DNA of 64,000 bases. Origin: Dipetalonema caudispina. Lineage: Eukaryota; Nematoda; Chromadorea; Rhabditida; Onchocercidae. The notes beneath the pieces were generated by a model that was not told the origin of the DNA, ran no database searches, and saw only the letters and a list, made by a program, of their open reading frames with translations. Position numbers and translations under genes: made by a program. Below, piece by piece: positions 1 to 10,723 of the stretch; the stretch's first letter is position 1, and every line of letters starts with the position of its first letter. The DNA lies in the NCBI GenBank assembly GCA_013365325.1, contig JABVXV010000007.1, positions 372,001-436,000 on the forward strand. Direction: 5' to 3'.

Positions 1-123
1 TTTTATACATTGCCTATCCTTTGCGCCTTTATGACTTTTTTTCTTGCCTAATTTTCACTTTCAATTTTCTAAATCCGTCCGTTTATTACAGTTAAAATGT
101 GATAATGCCACAAAAATTTTAAG

Positions 124-2686
124 ATCGGTGGTAATCCACGATCACGCAAAACGATTCTCGCATTGGAAGAGCACATAGCACGAATTCGTCAAGATCAGCC
201 AGCTATCAATGCTCATGAAATTCGTTTAATGCTTATTGATAAGGGAATTTGTAGTCGTTCGAATGCACCAACCATTTCTTCAATACATAAATACATGAGG
301 TTGGTAACCTACCAAAGTTTTCAAGAAAAAAGTTAGAAGGAATATGATATTTCCAAGTGAATTTATTGATTGATTTCAAAGAGTTCATTATTCCGGATGA
401 ATGATTGAGAAGCTTTTTTAACCTCACTTCTGTAAAGACAGAATTCTTGGTGATAAAACTGCACCTTCTTTTAAATTCCTTACTTGAATTTAAAAAATTT
501 CAACCCTATCGCTATTGCAAAAATATCATTTATAAAAAGTTTTTGTATTTTAAGTCACAGAGATTTTAAAATTATTGGCGTAAACGAATATTACAGAGAT
601 AGGAGTATACGAAGTGGGATTCAGAATCAATACTCGTCAGAAACTTTTGCACTAAAGCAGCCAAAAGTCTTCACATTGAAACATAGTATCGATGGTATTC
701 TCGGTACCTCTGCAGGTATTGATTTTCATTTATAATCGAAATAGTAACAAAATGTTTTCAACTTTTAGAATTAATTTTTTTAACAGAGTGACTGTAAATA
801 CTACCACAAATCACGATGAGTAACATTAGAAGGGAGTACAAATAGATTTTGCTATCATTTTATTCCTAGAAAATTAACCATGTAACTCAGATTAGAAAGT
901 GTATTTAATTTATTCATTTCTTTAGATATATCTTAAAAACAGTACACCTTAAGAAGTCCACAGAAATCATTCATGTTCATTTTGATACGATTAACTTGTA
1001 ATTAAAACTGCTCTATAGTATCAATCAAAATCAATCATGCATGATCGTTTAGTTAATGATGCGCTAAAATGGTGGCATTTTTTTTTTTCTTTTTTTTTCT
1101 TACGATAAACTCAGCTACAATTTTGGCACCGTATGAACAATTATTTGAAGTATTCAACTGTACTAATTCATTCTTGCTTCCTTACCAAATATATAATTAA
1201 GCCTAATTTGTACGTCTTCAAAGGGTTCGACTATTGCCATGTACATTTAGAGCAGATTCAAAGTTTATATTTCTAGTAGTAAACCATTTGCGTTTGATAC
1301 TTAAAATTTTTCAAGAAATTTTTTGATCACTTATTTTCTTCTTTCAAAAACTACCTGAAGGTAATGTCCATAACTCCTCTTGCTCATTGTACTTGAATTT
1401 TGTTTTAAATTAAATCGTAATCAAGGGTTCATTCTGGTACTGTTGTACAATCAAAAATCTGTGAATCTTTAAAAATTGGGCAACTTTTGAAGAGGCATGA
1501 AAAATTTTCAAATTTCCTATTCATTTCCTATTCAACCGTATCATTTTTTCCAACACACAGTAAACTAAACAAACAAATTTAACAGTTACCGTTTCCTGCT
1601 GTTTGCAATCGAAACAGCTTTATGGTGAAGACGGAAAGCTTTTTGTCATACATTTTGCATTTTGCATTTTGCACTTCGTAAATTTCCCGCTTCCTTCTGA
1701 CAGACAAATAATCAAATCGTTAGAAAATGCTCATAGCACAGTGCAATATTTGACAAATCAGGAATTAATATCACCCACCACTGCAGGAAGATGCAATAGT
1801 ACTGAACAATTACTCCCAGATTGTCGAACAGAAATGGTCAGTAGGACACGAAGAAATAGGACAAGTTTTACACAGGAACAACTAGAGGTACTAGAAACAG
1901 CTTTCAAAGCAAACACCTATCCGGATCAGGAATTGCGTGAGCGTCTTGCTGCAGCAACCAAGTTGGATGAGGGTAAAATACAGGTTACATGAAGTTCTCT
2001 TTTCTATATTGCATACGATTGCATATCTTTGATTTCTTCAATTGATTGCTTTTTAAAAAGATGTTAAAATAGGAAACTCTAAAAGGTAATGTTCGACTGT
2101 ATTTCTATTTCATACAATCGAGAAGGGAATGCTGCATCCGTCCACATTGTACAATTAAATTCGTCAAAAGACATTTTTATGGTTAATCCAATTTTTTTTT
2201 TTTTTTTGGAACATTTATATTTTGATTGAAATATTGCAGGTTTGGTTTAGCAATCGTCGAGCGCGATGTCGGAAATCTTTGGCAACATCAACATCTAATC
2301 CATTTATGTTTTATCCAAATTCTTCCGTGCCTTTTTTTCAAGAGATGGTAAAGTAATTTTCAGTGAAAAATAGACTTTAAATATGAATTTTCGATAATTC
2401 ATCGTTGTGGAATTTTTCAAATTAGAGGATTTTACAATTTCAAAATTTTAGATAATCCCAAAATTTTCTTATGTAATGTCAAAAATTGTGATGAATCCAC
2501 ACTATTATCTTGTCATCAAGATTTGAAATTCATTTTTTCTCATTTTAGGACGTCCTAGGATCGGCAAGATCTGATATCGGCGCATCTCTTTTGCTGAATT
2601 CACGTACGGCTGCGGCTGCTGCTGCCGCCATACACTCAATAAATTTTGCAGATCTATCATCACTGTTGTTCCCAACGAACATTTAA
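124..2686 (+). CDS. pax-3: Pax3/7-type paired-box homeodomain transcription factor, 5' partial
   Basis: DNA-binding developmental transcription factor acting in the nucleus. The exons that join in phase are 124-299, 561-715, 1787-1983, 2240-2347 and 2549-2686, giving 257 residues with the start outside the window. Exon 1 encodes the C-terminal (RED) half of a paired domain, beginning IGGNPRSRKT and ending SSIHKYMR. Exon 2 carries the octapeptide HSIDGILG (682-705). Exons 3-4 encode a homeodomain from RTRRNRTSFTQEQLE to VWFSNRRARCRKS, with serine at position 50 as in Pax proteins. The tail is short, with a six-alanine run, and ends at a TAA (2684-2686). Paired domain, octapeptide and complete homeodomain together define the Pax3/7 group. 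Oddity: homeodomain position 56 is Cys where Pax proteins normally have Trp. The first 3' splice site (ttttaag, 122-123) is chosen because it alone keeps the paired-domain frame. The family call is firm; exact orthology to C. elegans pax-3 is inferred. Confidence 0.9.
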
Positions 2687-4115
2687 ATTCGTTAAGCGAA
2701 AGTTCAAAATTTAATATTCACTAAATAAGGTAAAATAGACAAATCGTTCGTAATTTTTTTAGGCTCACCAATTTTTACTGCAAATCTATCACTCGTTTTA
2801 TATTTTCACTCCACGGCGACAGATATATATTTTGGATTGGGCTGTTTGATATTAACGAAATGTAAAGTAAATATTAGGAGTAACTGTGCAATAGAATGTT
2901 GGATTGCGTATTTTGGCAGTATTTCCATAGTGTTTAACCTTTGCTTTTTCCATGTTTGCCTGAAAGAAATGTTAAAAATAAATTAAAATGCCATTCATTC
3001 AAATAACAAGAAGGAAACATTTTATCCATAATTGTCTTGATGATTAGAATCTAAGAACAGTGTCTTCAAAATCAGAATCCATGCAGAAAATTGCTGTTAT
3101 TTAATACCATCTTTTAGATATTTATAAAATAATAACTAAAAATTGAAAAAGCCATCAGAAAATTCTAATCTCATCTATTCATGTTCGAATTGAAATGAGT
3201 GACTTTTCTCATAGCTCGCAAATTATTACGAAGCATAGATCCGCATCGAAATTGATAATTGAAATCAAAAAGTAAAACAAAACAAACACACTATTATTCA
3301 TCCATAGCACTTCGAAAAGAAGCTACACCGATAACTGCCTGCTTAAAGCCTTCGGATACCACAAGTACTCGAAAAGTGTTTCCGCATTTTTCCAAATAAT
3401 GTAAGCTATTCTTGACAAATGTTTGAATTACTAATTTTCATGTATCGTTAAATCAAAATTTGTTATAAAAGTGAATGGTGCAGAATGCGTCAGTTATAAA
3501 TATTCAAATCTATTTTTACATTTTTCGCACGCTTCTCATATAATTCATTTTTGAAGGATTATTGAATTATTCCCCAAAACAAATCAGATTATGCATATTA
3601 GAATGGATACTGCTAAAAGAGATATCAAAGAAAAGTACAAAAATAAAAAGATGATAATGTTCTATTAAAGTCAGAAGAAATTGCTAGTCAACCGCTACTG
3701 CACATTAGTTGAAGATATGTAAGTAAGGGATAATAGATAGAGGAATGATGAATATCAAATTTGTAACCTCATTAAAATATTATTAGGAGAAATGGAGAAT
3801 AATTTGAAAATGTTTGTGAATTGATGATGATGTTGTAATTGAATTGTCTATACATATATATAAGGTCACATAGAATCAATGTAGATATTGCCTTCATCAT
3901 TTAACGATTTGATTTCATCCATTTTCAGTAGTTTATATATTCTACAGTAATCAGCTTAAACCTTACCATCTTGCGCATCAATCATTCACCATGATATTGC
4001 TTATATTTGCCATTAATTACTTTATGAACTTACCTAATTCAATAGGTTAACACTCAATTATTAATTGATTAATTAGTAATACCATACAGTAACAAGTCTA
4101 ATTAGTGTAAAAAAG
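2687..4115. other. intergenic, no gene seen
   Basis: This AT-rich stretch separates the Pax gene from the secreted-protein gene. I see no ORF with splice sites, no RNA gene and no repeat of note. It probably contains the 3' UTR of the Pax gene and the promoter of the next gene. Confidence 0.5.
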
Positions 4116-5206
4116 ATGATAACATTGATGCTAACACTGAAAATCATCATTCTAACGTTACCGGTGATATATACATCACTTGGTGGTAAAACAGTTAACT
4201 ACGCGGGTAACAATCGCCGGACAGTGGACATTGATAATTATATTTATATGTCCATATGTGGTTACGAATTTCAGAGTAGTTCAAATGTTACGGTACTTCT
4301 CAGTGCTGCGAATAATGAAACTAACAAACTTTTTGTATCCAAATACAATATGATGGAGGAGGTAAGTACAAAGCCAAATTTGTACAGTTAATTTGATATT
4401 TTGTGGTAAAATTTCTCGTGATATTTCTAAAAAGCCTTCTAATAAATTAATGCATATGAAAGGTTAAATCATCAAAATTTTCTTGTAATATTGTCTCAAA
4501 TGGTCAAAATTGGTAAGAAAGTTTTACTCCAACAAAAATGAGAGACTGATCTAATATGGTCTTAAAGTACCGATCAAAATCTTGCTATCTCAATCGATTT
4601 CCTTATTCATTATATTCCGATTCTTGAAAGATATATCGGAATTTGATCTATCTGCAGTAAATTGAATAACTGTTTCAAATTCGATATGAAGACACATATT
4701 GAAAGGGCAGTGGCGGTTGAAATTCAGGCATATCCGGACCTCAAAAAAAAATCATCGTTTCTAGCAAGAAAGGATTACAGTATGCTATGATGATCAGTAC
4801 GTTTGAAATTAAATTAACATCCTCGAATTTTTTTTGTTACAGAATGCAGATTTGAATGATCTCAAATAATTGAAATGATAATCTCCCATTTCTACGAGCA
4901 ATCATCCTTATTTTTTGCGTTACTTCCTTTAAAATAAATGGAAACTTATTACTGTATAAATAAATTTTCAGTTTCTACAAGTTCCATATAAATCCACAAT
5001 GTTTGCAAAATCCGAACTACTGGACATTTTCGAATAAGGTCACCGTATGGAGCAAGAAAATAGATTGCCAATTAAGTTCGATATTTTGTGATGATAATAC
5101 AGATATGTTTCTAGCTGGAACACCATGTCCAGTTAGTTTACTACTACCAATGACCAATGTTATCTTCAAGAACGGCAATAACAGATGTCGAATTAAATTT
5201 GTTTGA
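4116..5206 (+). CDS. unrecognised secreted six-cysteine protein
   Basis: Two-exon gene, exons 4116-4361 and 4982-5206, predicted 156 residues. The N-terminus (MITLMLTLKIIILTLPVIYT) is a clear signal peptide, so the product should be secreted. The mature part has six cysteines, one in exon 1 (SICGYEF) and five in exon 2, and two possible N-glycosylation sites (NVT, NET). The donor GAG|GTAAGT is strong and leaves phase 0. The obvious acceptor ttttcag (ends 4971) gives a stop after 21 codons, whereas the AG ten bases on (4980-4981) restores a 74-codon reading frame with five cysteines to a TGA. I therefore use the second AG. A short isoform from the first AG is possible. I do not recognise the family. 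The gene is well formed, but expression is unproven. Confidence 0.6.
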
Positions 5207-6278
5207 AATCAACTATCTATGGAATATTTGAGAAGATAATTAAAGAAGGAAGAGATAAGAAAATAAATAAATAAATAGTAAGGTATGATTTCTGGACACT
5301 TCCGCTTTTGACACTTATCTTTTCTTCTTATTTCATATCATTCCTATATTTTTAATCAAATAATAAATAAACTTAGTCCTTCTGTTCATTTCAAGAGTGT
5401 AACTCATTCTTGAATAATCTTATCATTATTCAACATATATTTCCAATATTATTATCAATTTCAATCACAAATTTAACTTAAAATCAAACTTTCAATCCTT
5501 CAATAAGCGATGACACAAATCATTGAAAGGGAACAACATAGGAGAGAATGGAATGGGATAGAAGTATGTTAATTTGCCCAACCAATTCGACCGACATCTT
5601 TACAAATCATATCACAAATGCAATAAGTGTGAATTGCCTTTCTTCATTTGTCACTCTGCTGTGCAGCAAAAACGGTTCTTTTGTTGTCTGACTGCAACCA
5701 CTCTATGCTGTCTGCACTGTTCATACAACAAAATTTGGTTTGTTCATATCTTTCAGCCCGTGATGAACCCATACGAAAACTTGATAGGAATTGCCGTCGT
5801 ATGCCTTGGGCGATGAACGAGCATAGGGTCCTGAGGCTTCGGCTATATTTCCGCGGGATAAGGCAATGAAGGTTATCAAGGTGGGTCGGGTCGTTGGTTC
5901 CTATTATTGATGGTGATGGTTAAGATTGTTTTGGCTTGGAGTTAGTTTTGGCCGTTTCAGGCGTTTGAGATAATGCTTGATGTGGGTTGTGGAAGGTGAC
6001 TGGACATTTTCATCTGCAGGAAATACGTGAAACACCATCGCAAGCACTTCATGTGATTGAATGTACCACGGACAAGTTACATGGGATTCTAGAGGTTGCA
6101 AAATGAGGACGAACTTGCATTACAAGTTGGCTGGTAATTCATGTAACGAGCATTGGGGATAATCACTGGGATTGGTATTTTGATTGATTATTTCATTTCG
6201 GAGGAATTAACTCCATGGTTTATTTTTTTATTTCTTTTGTTTCAAATGACAAGGTTAAATTATCAGTATTTAGAAGAA
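5207..6278. other. intergenic, no supported gene
   Basis: Several short ORFs occur on both strands (for example 5574-5816 + and 5904-6101 -), but none has a good start, matching splice sites or a recognisable motif. I see nothing else here. Confidence 0.4.
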
Positions 6279-6996
6279 CTAAATAGTCTTGTATTTCTTG
6301 TTTTTTAAGATGTTTTTCGGTTTTTTGTTCTGTATCACTTCTCGTCGTGCAAGACGTCGTGGCGCCGCGTGATGTTCTTCCAAATGCCTGTTATCTGTAT
6401 CACGAACACGTCTAGCATGCATAATACCATTTGTTCTGAGCAACAGCTAAAATTGAGTCTTCAATTTATTTAACTTTAAATTACCATTAAAATTTTTTGG
6501 AAGTATTAGAAATAAAATTCGAGAAAATCCTGGAATCTAACCAAAACTATTCGTTGTCTTGTCAGTTCAACTAAACTGCTGGGAAATTTGACTTTTAAAG
6601 TTTGCTATCTTAAATGTACGATTTCTGTGGGTTAATTTTCCTTGGGTCTTTAATAAATTTAAATTTTCTATGTGTACATGAGGAACATAAGTTGTCGTCC
6701 TCAAGCTAATATTGATAATATGATGTGTATCTAATTTTACTGAGTAAATCGGTTTATGAAACTGGAACATTTTAGTATACGGTAGCGAAAAAACATTGTT
6801 CGTGTAAAGATTTTAGGCACATTGTATTCTGAATTAGATGAACTCAGTCGTTATTTCCAACTAGTTAAAACCTTCTGATTTAAAAAAAGTAAATGGTGGT
6901 AAGTTAGCTCACCTCGTTACCATTAATCTTGAGGGTGCCATAACAACGGGGCAAGATGAGAAGCAGAAGAACCATCAACGAGAATAACGTTTTCAT
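6279..6996 (-). CDS. small basic secreted peptide precursor, unrecognised
   Basis: Two exons on the - strand, 6996-6913 and 6446-6279, both in phase 0, encode 83 residues ending in TAG. Exon 1 is a signal peptide (MKTLFSLMVLLLLILPRCYG) followed by eight residues and a donor GAG|GTGAGC. Exon 2 follows a ttttag acceptor and encodes a very basic, cysteine-free segment with dibasic sites (HARRVRD, APRRLARRE) and a Lys-rich end (NKKPKNILKNKKYKTI). The only cysteine lies in the signal peptide. The layout resembles a prohormone or neuropeptide precursor, but there are no Gly-Lys/Arg amidation sites, so that role is a guess. The gene is too short and too split to stand out as an open frame; the splice phases and signal peptide are the support. 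The 456-base intron contains an unused 67-codon frame. Confidence 0.55.
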
Positions 6997-7744
6997 GACG
7001 TCTCACTGGAAATATTTTTTTATTGTAAATTAAAATTGTGAAATACAAAGGCCGAAGTTTGAGACTGGAAATAAAAATACAAAACCGAGAATTGTATGAG
7101 AAGTTATTTCGTCAACCACTATAGCTAATATGTTAAGCAGATAGAAAAGAATACTGGGAAAATATTTTGTACTATACCTTGCAAATTGATTGGTCACAGT
7201 ATTTTTTCAGTAAATTACGGAAATTGAAGATTTAAATTTCAGCAAGAAGTTCTTAGATGCTAGGCCGATCGTCAGCCAAACAAAATGCGCGATATGATGA
7301 TGGTGGATGGGAGGAAATTCGTAGTTACTGCGGAAAGGAGGTCATACGGCTGATTTGACACTATTCTTTGCCTTCTTCCTCCTTCCCCTCATCTGTTCAA
7401 ATGTTTAAAACTGTTCGAGTATTCCCGTGCATCCCAGGCGATTAACTTGAATGACTTTTAAATTTTCATCTCTCATAATAACACTGTTCATGACTGTTGG
7501 AAATGTGAGACGCAGGCATAAACAATTTTAATCTATGATTCGTTGGAATAACTATATACGACCATATGTCTGTAGAATTGGGTCATTTTATCTTTTTAGG
7601 AAGAAGAAATTAACTTTGAAGTTTTTTACTCTCTCCACTGCAAGTTCGTGCTGATCATCCCTAATCAATTTGTCTCTAACCTCAGCAATAATATAAATTT
7701 TGTCAGATATTTTTAACTCTTTACTATAAATTTGATGAAATTCT

Positions 7745-8002
7745 ATGCAATATGCCATGGCTTTTCACAATACATTATTAGCTTCATTTACAAAGCAAGC
7801 ATTAGTGTCAAACATTTTCCAGATTCCTTCTCAGAATGACCAAAGATTCCGACTTGTAATGAACACTGTTTTTAATTACTTCATGCTGTATTTATTGCAT
7901 AATACTTCTGTAGAAGAATTATACTACAGAATTAACCATCCTAATTACTATCTTTCACAATGTATTCTAGAGGCACTACCTCACCTCATTTGGAAACGTT
8001 GA
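7745..8002 (+). CDS. doubtful ORF, weakly COMMD-like
   Basis: An 85-codon frame from ATG to TGA. The second half is helical, with the segment LVMNTVFNYFMLYLLHNTSV followed by EELYYRINHPN. Its spacing recalls the N-terminal helical domain of COMMD proteins, COMMD8 in particular, but this rests on memory of the pattern only. No COMM domain (the usual C-terminal half) could be found downstream, and no convincing donor precedes the stop. It could be an isolated exon, a remnant of a pseudogene, or chance. Confidence 0.22.
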   Translation: MQYAMAFHNTLLASFTKQALVSNIFQIPSQNDQRFRLVMNTVFNYFMLYLLHNTSVEELYYRINHPNYYLSQCILEALPHLIWKR

Positions 8003-9353
8003 AACTGATGCATTTTTTGCTCTGCTGCCTTTCTACTGCCGTTGTCGATCTGCTAAATTAGAAATAAAAATTGAAGATAATTTTACAAAGTACCAGGTTT
8101 TCTTTTAATCATGTGAGATTTTTTTGGCTTTTTTATTTTGCTACTTTTACAGTGATTTCTATTTTTCCATGATTTGATATGCTGTTTTAATATCAGTAAT
8201 TAAGTACGAAAGCATATTTCATTCTTTTGTTTCTACATTGTAAGTTGTTTTCTGAAAAAATTTTACAAACTTGCACTTTGCATTTATCTCGTTATTGTTA
8301 CTGTTGTTAACTCTTATAGTGTAATTAGTGATGAATTAGTCCAAGCAAATTGCAGTGGATTCATTTATGATTTTTGAATTCCTAGGATCAACTTGATGAG
8401 GTTATAGGTTTGTTAAATAACAATGTTTAATTTGGCTACCTTTTGCTGTGCCTAAGTAATACTGCACTGATTACAAAAAAAGGGGAAAAAAAGAGCCCCG
8501 TAAAAAGGGTGAAGAAATAATACTAACAAGGGCACGGCATGAACTAACACCGTCTGATGTTTGAGCAATTTAAGGAAAAAATAAAAAGATCTCATCGAAT
8601 CGATGGGATACATATACCATTATTTTGATATTGATTGGATATATATACCATTATTAGATATGCGGTTGTTTTATCAGTAAGAAATGTATTGTCTAGATAA
8701 CTTCATGTGATTCTGGTGTTTATTTTCCAGTAGAACCTTCCTTATCAAATGCTTAATTTTGCAAATATTGAATGATCAATAAAATCAGACTCATCAGATA
8801 ATTTGAACAACTATCAATATCACGACGTCCCAAAAGAACAGGTCTGTTGCTGTAGAAATTTGCATGAATCAACACTGTATGCGGAAGGCCTTTACCTCTG
8901 TACACATAGCAGTTGAATATAATTGGAGTTTGACAAGAACAGAAAATTTATCACTGGTAAAACCTTTAGCCATGAAATTCGTATGGTATGATGTCTGGTA
9001 GATACTATCCATTATGATCATACTTCTTGGGAAGTGGATTTATTTGCTAATTACTAATTTAGATGAACAAAATAATTGCATGTTATATATAAACAATCCA
9101 GAGCTAGTGTCATTCAGTAATCTCCATTTTAAGCAATAATTATCCAAAATTATGAATTCCAAACTTTATTTGTTACGGATTGATTATTATTATTATCATG
9201 ACATTATTACAAGAAAATTATGGAAAACATATTGGAACTTACATCGGAAAGGTAATCGGAAGAGCAGTTATTTTAGTGCCAGGCAGTTGTGGTCAGAGTA
9301 GAATATGACATCTTTCTCAAGGAAATGACCAATAAATACTCACCCATTTTGAA

Positions 9354-9971
9354 TTATAAGTTGTAGTTTGAATTATCGAAACTTTTTTTTTCTTCTCTTC
9401 CATCTAATTTTTCCCCTTTGGTTTTTTTAAAACTTTCCGGATGAATTAAAGCACAAAATTTTGAAAAACAGATTTTCACGATACATATTAGGGATTTCTG
9501 CTCGAGCAATAATATTGGTAGGATTATATCGCAGCTGCTACATTGCGCACAGTTTTTGTTGTGTGGATCCGTGTTATCCAGCGACCGCAGCGAAAAGGAA
9601 TTAATTACGAAAAAATTTCTATAGCTTTTAGTGAAGTTCGGAAGAAATTGCACTGAAAATTCTGATTCTGCCAAATTCGGTCTTAAAGAAATTAAAAATA
9701 CCGAATCAACAACACTCGGACGGCTGACCGCATCAGATTTCGAGGGATAATGCCATGTATCTGCGAAACTATTCAAAAAAAAAAGTAAAATTTCCGTTGA
9801 CAACGTCAGAAGTGAGCAAGGGAACATAACAGAAAATGTATTCGTATACTTTGATTGCAGAAGTTTTGTAATGCATTTATTATTTAGGCGTGAAAACAAG
9901 AATATTTTATCGGAACTTCTGTAGCAAAATAATGTAGAAAAAAGTAGGAAACAAAAAAAGTGTTTTAACAT
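9354..9971 (-). CDS. long uninterrupted ORF of unknown nature
   Basis: A 205-codon ATG-to-stop frame on the - strand, unusually long for single-frame DNA this AT-rich. The N-terminus (MLKHFFCFLLFSTLFCYRSS) looks like a signal peptide. The rest is Ser/Phe/Leu-rich with a cluster NCAQCSSC. I recognise no domain. The opposite strand is also partly open. It may be a single-exon secreted protein gene, a recent pseudogene or a chance ORF. Confidence 0.3.
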   Translation of the reverse strand: MLKHFFCFLLFSTLFCYRSSDKIFLFSRLNNKCITKLLQSKYTNTFSVMFPCSLLTLSTEILLFFLNSFADTWHYPSKSDAVSRPSVVDSVFLISLRPNLAESEFSVQFLPNFTKSYRNFFVINSFSLRSLDNTDPHNKNCAQCSSCDIILPILLLEQKSLICIVKICFSKFCALIHPESFKKTKGEKLDGREEKKSFDNSNYNL

Positions 9972-10723
9972 GTAAAGTTACATCTTCAGTCTGAACTACA
10001 AAATCTTTTAGGGCTTTCATCAAACGCGCTCTTAATTTTAGGGCTACTCTCAGGGAACACTATGCATGGAGTCTAAAGAAATTCTACGGTTACCAATTAA
10101 ATCCACTAATCCATTGTACATTATAAAAATCATAAGTAATTGTCAGATTTGATGCAAATATGTGTATGAAATAAGGATGAGTATGTTTTTGGGAATGTAA
10201 ACATTTTTGAGATACCTTTTATTCAGGAAGTTAATATATTCAAGGACTGCCATATGAATGTATGCATGAAGAATTGAAGGCTGATGTGAGGATTGAAAGC
10301 AAACTGGTGATAACAGATCAACGAAACAAATGGAATTTGCAGTACACACAGTATGTTCTGAACGTAATGCGTTTAACACGTGGATTATTTTAGGAGATGT
10401 CTTTCCTAGTGTAATTCGGATGGAAGAATTTGAATTTTTATAGAAGGACAGATATTGCTTTTCTAACAAGATTATTTGCGAAATACCTGCAATTTGATTC
10501 TACGATCTATTTTTGTTATAACTCTTATTAAAATGAATATTTTATCTTTAATAAACTTAGAGATCATATACATTTTGTAGATATCCTATAGATTAGCTGA
10601 TGATTCACTGTTTCCGTTTTCTTATTATTTAATATATAAAGAAAGCAATAAATGGAGCGATATTGATTGTAAGTCATACTAATTTCAAATAGCAAAATTC
10701 AAGTTTTCACCTTAATTGTATAA

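Larger units (their letters stand above)
6997..10723. other. gene-poor stretch with two doubtful ORFs
   Basis: Between the secreted peptide gene and the 3' end of METTL4 I find no multi-exon gene. Two open frames are listed separately (7745-8002 + and 9354-9971 -). A 108-codon frame at 10143-10469 (-) starts at TTG and has no motif. The rest shows only AT-rich DNA with short direct repeats such as atatataccattatt near 8610-8655. Confidence 0.4.

Noticed and set aside
6567..6770. 67-codon - strand frame between the two exons of the small secreted peptide gene
   Set aside because: The flanking exons join in phase 0 without it, and inclusion would end at its own stop codon. No motif.
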